A program made the translations under genes and the position numbers. This document shows, piece after piece, positions 1 to 10,412 of a DNA stretch of 64,000 nt. This DNA comes from Caprimulgus europaeus (lineage: Eukaryota > Chordata > Aves > Caprimulgiformes > Caprimulgidae): assembly GCA_907165065.1 (NCBI GenBank), contig OU015538.1:20661165-20725164 (forward strand), in the 5' to 3' direction. A model generated the notes under the pieces. It was not told the DNA's origin, ran no database searches, and worked only from the letters and a program-made list of their open reading frames with translations. How positions within the stretch are numbered: the first letter of the stretch is position 1; each line of letters opens with the position of its first letter.

Positions 1-166
1 CAGGGGTCTTTCTGGAAAGAGCGGTGTTGGGATGGGTGGCAGCACCCGTGCTGGTCCTGGACGGAGGGTGGCAGCCACACAGCCGGGGCAGCTCTGCCCG
101 CCCCAGGGCTGCTGGGGCAGGGCAGGGCCCTTTGCATGGAGGTGGCTGCAGTGATGTTGCTTTTAC

Positions 167-3100
167 CAGTTCTCCTCTGAACGGGGACTGCCTCTCCCTC
201 CCCACCTCTCGGCAGCATCCCGGGTGTTACTTACTGTCCGCAGGCTTCGGGTGCATCAGGATGACAGGCAGCTCCACAGCAACGTCGCTGGGAGGAAAAG
301 CACTTGTTGCAATAAACCCACCCAGCACCACACCGTGCCCAGCCCCACAGGCAGCTCCCTCCTTACCTGGCAGTGAGATCCCCCAGGATGCTGCAGCAGC
401 GGGAGAGAAGGGACAGAAATCAGCCAAAGTGGAGGAGGGGAGGTGTTAGACTTTGCTTTGTTATAAGCAAAGGCCAGGCTGGATGAGGCTTTGAGCAACC
501 TGGTCTAGTGGAAGGTGTCCCTGCTCATGGCAGGGGGGTTGGGACTGGATGAGCTTTAAGGTCCCTTCCAGCCCAAACCATTCTATGATTCTATGATAAG
601 GTAGAAGATGATTTATAATGGGGGTGAGGGGCAGCAGCGATGGGGATGGAGGTGTGGGAGTTGGGAAGCAGCCCAGTGCCCAGCTGCCCCATGGGCTGGG
701 GGAGCAGGGTAAGGAGGAGGGGGGCCTGTGGCTTAAGTCCCTTCATCATCTGCCCAGTGATGCAAGATCCCACAGCACATCCCAAAAAGACAGTCCCTAC
801 CCCCATGCCCTCAGAGCCTCACCCTCCTCGGGACACCACCAGGTTGACCTTCACTTTGTAGGACACCAGGATGCCCAGCACCTCCTTGTCCATGCCGGGT
901 CTCAGGCTAGGAGAAAGGCAGAGCAGAGCTGTGAGGTGGGCAGTGCTGCTGGCAGACCCCATCCATTCCCACCAGGGCAGCTCCTGGGGATATCTTCATG
1001 GCCCATTTCATGTGGGGTGCACTGGGGTTTAGCAGGAGAGGACAACACAACATGGCAGTAAAAGGGAGGGGAGGGCAGATCACTTGGCTGAGGCTGCTTG
1101 AGCTGTGTGCACTGGGATTTGCTCCTGAGATGAGACTTGATGCAGCTCTGCAGAGGGATACAGGGGTCTTGGATAGTGGTTGGGACTGGGAAACTACATC
1201 TCCTATGAGATGGAGAGATGGGTCTGTGGCCATGTCACAAAATCCCAGCTGTGAGGAGGTGTGGGGGACCCTTGGTGGGAGCCCAGAGTGTCCTGAGCAG
1301 TGGGAGGGTGATGGAGTGGGGGGAAGGCATGGGTCTGGCTGTGGTGGGGAGCGGGGGGAGCCCACCCAGCTCTTACAGGGTGGTGGAGGCCAGGTTGGTG
1401 TCCTCGTGTCTGAGTTTGCCATCGAGAGCGAGGCCTCGCTTCTCACGGTTGGCCGAGAGCAGGGGGGTGACGGAGTACGTCTTGGAGAAGGTGGAGTTGG
1501 CCGGCACGTTCTCACTGGAGGGAGTGGGAGAGGAGGGATCAGAGCCAGCACCAGCCTGGTGGGTTCTCAGCACCCTCCAGGGATGCTCAGCATCACTCCA
1601 GGCACCTGGGCAGAGCCAGATGCCCCCGCCCTGCCCTCCCCACGCAGCTGCCTGGGCCTGTTTCCTCCTTCTCTTCCCTTGTACAACCACTTCTTTTTTT
1701 CTACCTCTATCTTTTGCTGCAGCCCTCGGGGTTCTCAGGGGTGCAGAGCCTGCGGCTGGCCTCAGAGATGCAAAGTGAGGAGAAGAAGCAGGCGGGGGGC
1801 AGCTGCAGACCTTCCCCCAGGGACCTTCCCAGCTGACACCAGCTTGTGCTGGAAGGCACCGTGTCCACAGCCTTCCCTCTCCTCTGCTTCTGCATCTGCT
1901 CTCCTAACCCTGGTATTTTTGCTGCCTGGTGTAGAACAGTCTTCCCCACCCCCTCTCCCCATCACTCTCCCCTCCTCCTCCTCCTCCTCCTCCTTTCTCT
2001 TCCTCCCTCTGGCCACGATGCTGCACCAGCCCCAGCTCCTTTTGACTTACTTTATCTCCTCACTGCACACAGTCTTTGTGTATTTATCCAGCGAATAGAG
2101 GACCACGTCTGTGATCTGCTCAACTGAGGAGAGACAAGAGGGAGCAGCGCTGGTGACACGGCGGAGGCACAAGCACGCAGTCCCCATCTCCAGCGGGGAG
2201 GTCAGGATGCTGTGGGTGTGGGACGTGCCCCTTCTGCCATCTCTCACCTGAAATCTTAATTTTTTTCACAATCTTGTTGGTGGTGTTGTTGATGTTGACG
2301 GTCACATTGATGGGGTCTCCATGGTAGTAGATCTGCAGTGGGAAAAGGCTCAGTTACGTGACTGGGCATCCCAATCCCCATTCCTGGGGACACTTGTGGT
2401 GGCATGAGCCAGGGAATGACCCCCCCCTTCCCCCCATACTGACCTCCTTGTCCAGGGTCGCTTCGAGGTGCAGGGGCTTGTCAGACATCATGAACTGCCG
2501 GGTGGTCTCTGACCTTGGGGCTGGCCCTGACTTCAGGGGTGCAAACTGGATCTTGCGGATGATGAGGCGCACCGAGTTCCTGCGGGCAAGAAGCAGTCAC
2601 CCCCAGTCCCCCCAGCAGGGATGTGTCGACACAGGGGGACATTGGCTGTCTTTGGGGACATCACAGTGTCTCCAGCCAAAGGATGCAAGCTGCAGCCTGC
2701 TCTTAGGACGTGGAGGGCACTGAAATGGAGACCACTGCCTCTCCTTCAGGCAAAGTACCCGATCCAAGAGTGGCACAGGCTGACAGCAGGTCCTCAGCCC
2801 GACCCCTGAGCTGGCCACCCCAAAAGCATCCAGTGGTTTGGGTTCAGGGCCATGGGGCAGGAAAGGGATCCCCTGCAAATACCTCTTGTGAATTTTCTCC
2901 TCCAGATTTTCAGCACAAAACCCTTTGACCTCGAAGTCCACACCACAGGCCTGGGGACACACACGTACAGTCACTGAGCAGGAGGGGCTCAGAGCTGCCT
3001 GAAGTTTAGTTTATTCCCTTCCTGCCTGCATTGCATCCCTGGAGATCCTGGTTCCAGCTCCACTCATCCTTCCTCCTCAACCCTCACCCCATGGGCCACA

Positions 3101-5316
3101 TCCCCATGAAAGAGAAGCAGCTCTCATTTTTGGTACCCCATAACTTAACCCCCTGCCAGAAGGAACAGGGACAGGGGTTGGGGACAGCAGCTCACCTTTC
3201 CCACATCATCTGGTCCTGGCTGGAGGGTGACTGAGCAGGGGAGGTTGGTGGCAATCTGGGCAGAACAGGAAAGAGAGAAAAAAAGTAAATGAAGTGTGAG
3301 CCCTGGTGCACACCACGGAGGTGGGTGGTTGGGAAGGGCTGAGCAGCCCCTACCTCGAAGGTGAAGGGGTAGGCATTCTCCCCAAGCTTCTGTGTCAGCT
3401 TCTCCTGCAAAGGAGTGAGGGTTTTGGGTGCCTGGTCTGGCATTGGTGGGAAGATCTGGGTGGTCAGGACATAGAGGTCCTTCCTGAAGCTCAACCCGAT
3501 AACGTCGAGGTCATCTCGGCCGTAGCGAAACGCGCAAGTCAGCGTCACGTACACTGAGGCCGGATGGAAAGGGAGAGGAGCAGGGTTAGGGGAGGGATGA
3601 GATGAAGGGAAGGCATGGAGGGAAACGGGTGGAATAAAGAGGAAACAGAAAAACTGTTTTAATAACTCTTCAGGAGGAATATGACTCTGTTATCTGGACC
3701 TCAAACACTACGCTAACAAGATTCATTGTGTCTTTCTGCAAGGCACAGGGAGCTTCAGCGCTGGTGGCCCAGGCAGAAGAGATGAGGAGGCAGCCTTCCC
3801 CTCTGGGTCAGCTGCTGGGACATACAGTGAGCTGTAGGTGATCTGTTGCAGTTTTAACCAGACTTCGGTGCTCAGTTACTCGTGAGCTTTGCATCAGTTT
3901 CCACCCCTTCCCCTTATAACGCGGGGTTTTGGGTCTGAATACCTTTTCTGTCCTTGAGGTACTCGGGGTCGATCAGACAGACGCCATCTGCAAACAAACA
4001 GAGAAGAAGGGCCGGTGAGCTCAGCTGCCTGGGAGGATTCTTGCAAAAATATAGCACTTTTTAAAGTCAATGATGGGCTCATTAGCTGGGAAGGTGACCA
4101 AGGTGAGCTGCCAGTTAGGGGAATGACAATGCCTCCTCCAGCATTTCCAGCACAGCTGGGTTGTTTTGCAAAGGGACTTTGTCCCTTTCCCCACCACTTT
4201 TCTGTAAGGGTATTTGCAGGAAGATGGGATGTTTGCTCCTCTGGAGTTGTGCTTCCTCCTGCTCTGGCAGGAAGCAGAGGTGGGCAGGCACCAGCACAGG
4301 GACCAGTCCCCCCAGACCACTCAGTGCCCGTGCTTTGAGCACAGCCCCACTCACCTACAGGGTCCACTGACTCCACGTGGTCCACAAAGTCTCTCTTCCC
4401 CAGGTAGATGGATAGCTGGAGGCAGCACACGGTGAAAGGAAGGAAGGGAACGGGTTAGAGTTTGCCACTGAACCGGCCTTTGGGTGTTCAAGCCCTGGGC
4501 TGTGTCGTGGGGTTCGTTAACTCTGCTGTTAGCACATCAGAGCAAGTGTCATATTTAAGGGTTCTGATATATTTTTTAAATTATTTCTATTTTGAAGAGT
4601 GAGCCTTGCAGTGGCATCCTGGCAGGTGTAGCAGGAGTCAATCAGGACAATTCAAAGGGAAAGAAAACCCAGCTTGTGTCCCATCCCGTGGGCAGAGCCA
4701 CCCTGGGGCAGCCCCTGCACAGCCTGCACCCATCTCTGCGTACATGGACTCACCTTGCCATTGGGGCTGGTCTTCTTGAACACCCTGTGGAGGAAACACA
4801 GACAGACGGGTTGGGAACACCCTGGACAAGGCTGGATGCAGCACAGCCTGCTCCTGGGGCAGGGGGTGAGGAGGGAGCCCTTCATCTCCCTGGGACAATG
4901 AGGTGAGGGCTTCTCTGAGAGCATGGTGCATCTCCAAGAGCTACACCAGAGTGTGCATGGGATGTCCTGGCCTTGGGGAATTTGGTGTCCTGCAAATTTA
5001 GAGCCTGAACCTGCCTCATCTCACTGCTCCAGGGGATGTCATACCCCTGAGCTCAGCGTCTGGCCGTGGAGGAAGGGTCGCATTAGCAGGCTGCATCTTT
5101 TGGACAAAGTAAAAAAGCACCAACATGTACAAGAAAAGAGAAGGTGCTTTGCTGGCCCTGTGATATCTCACTCCACCTCTCTACAACGAGCTTGGATACC
5201 AGCTCATGGGGGCAGTGGGTGGGGGAGCTGGGGGGTTCTGCCCCACAACACCCTGTTCCATCCCAATTAAGAAAAATAAAAGAAAAAAAAGACACTTACT
5301 TTGCTCCTTCTGCCAT
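167..5316 (-). CDS. ARR3: Cone arrestin (arrestin-C), 3' end off the window
   Basis: Binds light-activated, phosphorylated cone opsin and stops transducin signalling in cone outer segments. Exons on the minus strand (high to low): 5316-5300, 4784-4754, 4415-4355, 3987-3943, 3553-3354, 3255-3196, 2950-2883, 2579-2444, 2332-2248, 2123-2051, 1514-1377, 906-823, 390-367, 287-235 and a probable 10-nt exon 176-167. All have GT/AG ends and their phases join without a break, giving about 358 residues before the microexon; human ARR3 has 388, so about 30 C-terminal residues lie off the left edge. The start [16 protein letters not shown] matches the cone arrestin N terminus, as do [40 protein letters not shown] and [17 protein letters not shown]. 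The lack of a longer N-terminal leader and the KRDF, RDDL and SLDKYTKTV patterns favour ARR3 over SAG and the beta-arrestins. P2RY4 and the DGAT2-like gene nearby agree with the ARR3 locus. No defect is seen in the visible coding part. Confidence 0.95.
470..597 (+). mobile_element. CR1 LINE 3' end fragment
   Basis: Ends in the typical CR1 tail, two ATTCTATGAT-like units, preceded by the diagnostic stretch 'ctggtctagtggaaggtgtc'. It is a 5'-truncated copy in plus orientation lying in an ARR3 intron. Confidence 0.9.
1973..1997. repeat. (TCC)n microsatellite
   Basis: About eight TCC units in an ARR3 intron, next to a pyrimidine-rich stretch. Confidence 0.8.
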
Positions 5317-6771
5317 TTTAAGTCAGTGGCCACACAGGTGGGGATCTGTGAGGAGAGATGGAGGGGAAATGATGGGTGAGGTGGTGGGGAAGGGGCAGCC
5401 ACCTGCCATCACCAGCCAGTGGGACAAGACCCTGCACCTCCCGAAGCACCGCGGAGCCCTGGGGCTGCAGCACTGCTGGGCCTTTCACCATGGCAGAGCT
5501 GGGGTGCTCGGGGTTCAGCTGGGGCTGCCCAGCTTTGGGCTGCACACAAGGAACATGCTAGCAGCTGGGGAGCCAGCGGGGCAGCCAAGCTGAACCACAG
5601 GATGAAAAGGTGACGAAGAGGAGGAGGAAGAGAGAAGGGGAGAGCAATGCCCCAGGCAGGCAAATAGGAAGCACAGGGGTGACTCCCAAGGGAACGAGTT
5701 CAAGGCTGAGAAAGGGAGAAAAATGAACAAAAGGGCTTGTGGAGTTTCAATTTTAGGGATTTTCCTTGTCTGCAGGAAGTTGTCATGGCTTAACGGCAGG
5801 AATGGGCTCGTTTTGTCCCGTCACTCACAGGAGAGCGAGGAAACCACGGGCAGAGAGGTCAAGGGCATCTTAAGCTCCCATGGACAGGGGGGTCTTGGGG
5901 CACACAGCCCCGACCCATGTCCCCTCTGTCCCCATCCCTGTCTGGCAGTGCCAGATCCAGCTCTGGGAGGGCAGCACTGGCACCTCTGCCTCCACGCTGG
6001 GAGCCTGGCTGGGGCTGCCCAGCCCTGCCCAACTCTGCTGCCTGCGTTTTGCTTGCTCCAGCCTGGTATCCAGAATTAAACCATAAATATGGCCCTGATC
6101 ACCAGCTGATTCACCGGGAGATTAGGTGGGATGAGCTCAGCTTCTTAAAGTTAGGCAGCTCTGACATTAGCAGAGCTTAAGCCCAGGCAGGATTTTAAGT
6201 CCCAGGGGCACGTGGGCAGAGTTGCCTCTTCACGCAGCTGCGGGGATGCTGGGGAGAAAGAAGAAATTGATAGAGGGGGGAGGAGATGATCCTCTCCCCA
6301 TGGGAAAACAAGGGATTAGCCCCAAACACAGGATCGCTGATGCCCTCAGGTGCCGTGGGATGTGAAGCTCGGACATCCTCACCCGCAGGGTTTCTTGGGC
6401 AGCAGCAAGAGAAGGTGTGAGGGGAGCGGGAGCAGAGCAGTGCCAGGGGCTTGGCCCCTCTCCAGAGCCCAGGAACTGGGGAGAAGGCGATGAAAGGTGG
6501 AGGAGAGAAGAGCTGAGTCCTCCTCTGCATCTCCAAGCCCCAGAGAAGGGACTCGGACCCCTCCTGGCTCAGCCCACACTGCCACCCGGCCCCTCCACCC
6601 ATGCCTTGCAGGTTGGCCACGCTGAAATCCTTTTGGCCATTTTTTTCCCCTTTCAGCCCCAAACCACCCTCCTCCCAGCCACAGTCCAGTGCCAACGTCC
6701 CTGCCCCAAGTGTTTTACAAACCAGCAGAATCTGTGCCCCAAAGTGCTGGCAGAGAGCAGGCAGCACTCAC

Positions 6772-6840
6772 CTGGCAGCCGGACAGACAGACAGACGCTC
6801 TCCTCTCCCTCTCCCAGCGCGTCCCAGTGCCACCCAGTCA
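6772..6840 (-). other. ARR3: Probable non-coding first exon of ARR3
   Basis: A strong donor (CAG followed by GTGAGT) ends at 6772 on the minus strand, about 70 bases below a TATA box at 6868-6874. The exon carrying the ATG has its own acceptor upstream of the start (pyrimidine run ending in CACAG near 5351), so a separate 5' UTR exon is expected. The transcription start near 6840 is placed by TATA spacing only. Confidence 0.5.
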
Positions 6841-6867
6841 CTACGGGCTGCTCCCAGTCCTGCAGCT

Positions 6868-6874
6868 TCTTATA
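6868..6874 (-). promoter_or_regulatory. ARR3: TATA box of the ARR3 promoter
   Basis: TATAAGA on the minus strand, preceded by a G-rich run and followed about 100 bases later by the splice donor of the presumed first exon. A TATA-containing promoter is known for mammalian cone arrestin. No perfect CRX site (TAATCC) was seen right next to it. Confidence 0.5.
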
Positions 6875-9520
6875 CCCCCCCCGGCGATCCCTCCCCTGGC
6901 GTCTGATCTCAGCCGCCGGCGCTGGCTGGGGTGCGTGGGGCGGGCGTGTGCCCGGCGGGAGAGGGGCTTTGGGGAAGAATCCTATTAGCTTATTAACCAG
7001 GGAGACGCTCCGTGAGGAAGAGGGGGCTATAAATACAGCTGCTGCCCGAGCCTGGGAAAGCAGCTTATGGAAAGAGGGCTTAGGAGCAAGGTGATGGTAA
7101 TTGAGGTGGAAGCTGCTCCCAGCAGCCAGGGGTGCAGATTCCCGGGGGGTCTCTCTACAACGGCTCCCATGGCAAGTGGAGCTGGGCCAGCCCTGGACAT
7201 GAAGGTGGATGGAGATGGTGGAGGGGACCTGCTGGGTTTCACCCCTCCCTTACACACTTTGCTGATGGATGGGAGGTGGAGGCAGCTCCTCACATGGCCA
7301 ACGTGCCCATCTGGCTGGTCACCTTGAGGTGACCTGCTGTGGTCTGGGGCACACAGGACACCCCTGCTGTGGGTACAGTGATGTACAAGGTGATGGGGTG
7401 AAGGCACACGTGAGGCTCGGGGCTGCATCAGCAGTTCCCACACCAGCCTTTGCTCCCTCCAAAGTGGCAGGGAAGGACTGGCCACCCCTCGGTGGTGGGA
7501 CACAGAGCTGCCACCATCCCTCAGCACCGCTGGGCGATCTGCTCAGCCCTGTGTCATTTCATAACACCATGGGCTGGCCTCACCTGACCCAATTAGCACA
7601 TCATTAATTCAACATTTGCTGCTGCAAAGAGAAAACAGTTGAAAGCACAGAGCCCCACAGCCAGCTGGGAGCAAAGCCCTCCCCACCACTGTCCTTCCTC
7701 AGCCACAGCCGACGTGCAGATCCCCATCCTGCAGGGATGGCTGCGGGATGCTCGCATGGATGCTGCCCCTGGGTTGGCCCTAGGGACAGGGCACAGACCC
7801 CAAGAACAGCCCAGGGTAACCTGCAAACTGCTCCAGCAAGGCCCACTCATCTTCCTCACCTTCAGCATCCTTCAAGCCTGCTTGGCCAGACCCTTTGCTT
7901 TGAGCGTGCACTCAGTTCTGGCTCAACTTCCAGAGCTGAGCACCAAGGCCAGGATGTCCCTGCTCACCACTGTCCCTCCATCCCAGAGCTGCCAGCAGCC
8001 TCCTCCCAGCACCCTGGATCAGCTCAACGACCTTCATCACCTGGGTACCAACCCCTCCCAAACATAGCTCACCTGTGCCCCTAGCCCTGTGGGCCACCAG
8101 GAGCCACTGGGGCCACCGCAACACACCAGCCCTGCTGCCCAGGGCTTTATCTGTCAGCACACGTTGCCTGGGGCTGGGACTTGTGATCTCTTTAATTGCA
8201 CACAGGAGAGCTCCTTAATTTGCAGATTAGCAGGTGCTGGTTCTGCCAAAGTCAAGGGGACACGTGAACTGTGACCTTCCTATGGGCTGGTGGAGGAGGA
8301 GGAGGAGACAGCCCCACTTGGACACCCACTGCCCTGCCCGGGGGGGCACAGTGGAGCAGCCACCCCCAGCACCATGCCTGGGGCACCTAATCCTGAGCTT
8401 TCTATTTGTGGCTCTTCCTTAGGCTCTTAATAAAGCCTCTGAGAGCGGAGCCGTTCACAAGGGCCATGCCTGCAGGGTCTGTGGAGCGTGGTGAGGACAG
8501 AGCAGGTTTCACGGTGGGCAGCTTCAGCTCTGTTTAATCCCAACTGGATGGATTTAGCCAAGGAGACCTTGCCCAGGTTGGGGGGCAGACATTCCCCCCC
8601 AAAAAAGGTGTGAGATGGACAAAGCACATCCCTTCCTGCACTCGCACCGTGCTGTGAACGAAGCGCTGGGGAAGGAGGCTGGGGATGCAGCACCGAGTTA
8701 AAAATAAAGGGGAAACGAGAGAGAGCCTCTTCCTTTTCCTGTTGAACAAATAAAGTCTCCTCTCATCTGCTGCATCCCCCCGGCCCTGCACGTGCTGCGT
8801 GAGGAACAGCTCAATCCCCCCTTCCCATGGGGCAGGACATGCTGGATGAACCCTGGCAGACGTGGGGCTGGTGCAGCTTTGTCCCAGTGACATGGGGACA
8901 GTGGCTGCGGTGTCCTGCCTCTGCGGGGGGGTTCCCACACCCTCCCGCTTTGTTGCCCTCACCTGTAGGGTCTCTGCTCTGAAGGGAATCCGGGTGGAGC
9001 TGGAGCCACCCAGCAAGCTGTCACCACTGAACCCATGTCACCTTCCAAAATCCAGCTGGGTGCTGGCAGAGCTCCCCGTGTGCCGGTACCGGTGCACCTG
9101 GCAACGTCTCGGCTCAGCCCCCGGCACCGCACACCGCAGCCGCCTTACGTAAGCGCCCGCAGGCGGCGCCGCTGATTTCCCAAAGCCCCTCGGAGCTCCA
9201 GGTCTTTCTCCCCTGATCCGGATTAAGCGGTGCGGGCGGCGTTAATCCGAAGCCAGGCGCCTCTGCGGCTGCGGGGAATTATTGCCGCGCTGTTAAGTAA
9301 CGGGAAGGAGCAGCGCCGGTGGGAGCGGGTCTCCGGCGGGATGGGGGTCTCCAGACCTCCCCATTGCTCCTTGTTCCCATGGTGAGAGATGCAGCTGCTG
9401 CTGTGTCACCTGGAGCCACCAGCCCAAAAGCAAGCAGGCTGCCCAACTGTGGTGGCTGTGCCAGCCCCCTCCCTTCGCCCTGGCCACCTTGGGACACGGC
9501 GTGGCTGTGTCCGTGGGGAC
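6875..9520. other. Spacer between ARR3 promoter and the SHIP-like remnant
   Basis: No supported coding exon on either strand. A plus-strand TATAAATA lies at 7028-7035, and a CpG-rich block covers about 9060-9330. The open frames seen here show no family resemblance and no conserved exon structure. In particular, no 5-phosphatase or SH2 motif was found upstream of the SHIP-like remnant. Confidence 0.5.
9060..9330. promoter_or_regulatory. CpG-rich candidate promoter or enhancer
   Basis: A short CpG-dense block holding a perfect TTACGTAA palindrome at 9145-9152 (PAR bZIP/E4BP4-type site) and two inverted K50-homeodomain sites, GGATTA at 9220-9225 and TAATCC at 9243-9248. OTX/CRX factors bind TAATCC. 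It sits about 200 bases before the SHIP-like segment and about 2.3 kb upstream of the ARR3 promoter. Function is inferred from motifs only. Confidence 0.35.
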
Positions 9521-9522
9521 AG

Positions 9523-10412
9523 GTCAGACTTTGGTGCCTTCGCAGAGTGGATCAACTTCGAGGAGGAGGAGGATGCTGAGCTGGCGGTGGACACCCCAAC
9601 ATGCCCCAAGCCCCCCCTGCAGCGCCTCAGGTACCCCAGCTGGGCTCAGCCCCTCCATGAGCCATGGCCGTGGGGTGACACTGATCCCTGCCATAGCCAT
9701 GGGGTGACACTGATCCCTGCCATGGCCATGGGGTGACACTGATCCCTGTCCCACCATGCTCTGCAGGACTCGCCCCCGCAGCCTCCCGGAGCCGGCCAGC
9801 GGCTACACCAACCCAGCCTACTTCATCTTCGAGGGGGTCCCCAATGTGGGGGTCCCCAATGTGGGGGTGCCAGCCCCCAGCGTCAGCAAACCCCACAACA
9901 AGCAGGTGGAGAGCCCAGCCGGGGGCCAGCAGCGCCGGGGCCCCCTCGGGTCATGGGTCCCTTCACCCTCAGAAGAAGAGCAGTGGGGTGGCCGTCCCCG
10001 TTGCGTGCCGAGGTCCCTGTCCCGTGGGTGCCCACTCAGCCCCCTCGGTGTGGGCAGGCAGAAGAGACCCCAATCGGCTGTCCTGGCCAGGGACACGCCG
10101 GGGCTGTGTGACTGCTCGCTGATGGCGCTGCACATGGCCACCTCCCTGAGCCAGCTGGACCACTTGTCCCCTGAGCACGGAGGGAACAGCCAGAAGACCC
10201 CACTGCGCCAGACCCACAGCACCCTGGAGCCCCTTGCTCACCCCACCCAGAATAAAGTCTCAGGGACACTGCGGTGCGAGTGCTACGCCTGGTTCCGCGC
10301 AGGGATGAGGAGGGACCGTGCCAAGCCGAGCTCGGCACGCTGGATGGGGACAGCACCATCTCCCAGTGCCCCACTATCCATCAGCTCTGCCCCCCAACTT
10401 CTCCCTGTTTAA
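9523..10412 (+). pseudogene. SHIP-type inositol 5-phosphatase C-terminal tail, remnant or partial gene
   Basis: Two plus-strand blocks join cleanly. Block A, 9523-9630, has an AG acceptor and a CTCAG|GTACC donor; block B starts at 9767 after CTCTGCAG and stays open to 10412. Block A holds AEWINFEEEED, like the EWISIDKDE stretch of INPPL1 (SHIP2). Block B holds YTNPAYFIFEGVP, like the SHIP2 stretch NNPAYYVLEGVP, and, about 95 codons on, CSLMALHMATSLSQLD, like CSVLQMAKTLSEVD. Order and spacing agree with SHIP2. No SH2 domain, catalytic domain or C2 domain is seen upstream, where ARR3 soon begins in the opposite direction, and no SAM domain was found downstream. So this is either a 5'-truncated relic or a short derived gene. 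Frame continuity over about 215 codons is a mild argument for recent or ongoing use. The comparison rests on memory of the INPPL1 sequence. Confidence 0.55.
9661..9750. repeat. Minisatellite, about 30-bp unit, three copies
   Basis: Units built on GGGGTGACACTGATCCCTG, with GCCATGGCC spacers. It lies in the presumed intron between the two SHIP-like blocks. Confidence 0.85.
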
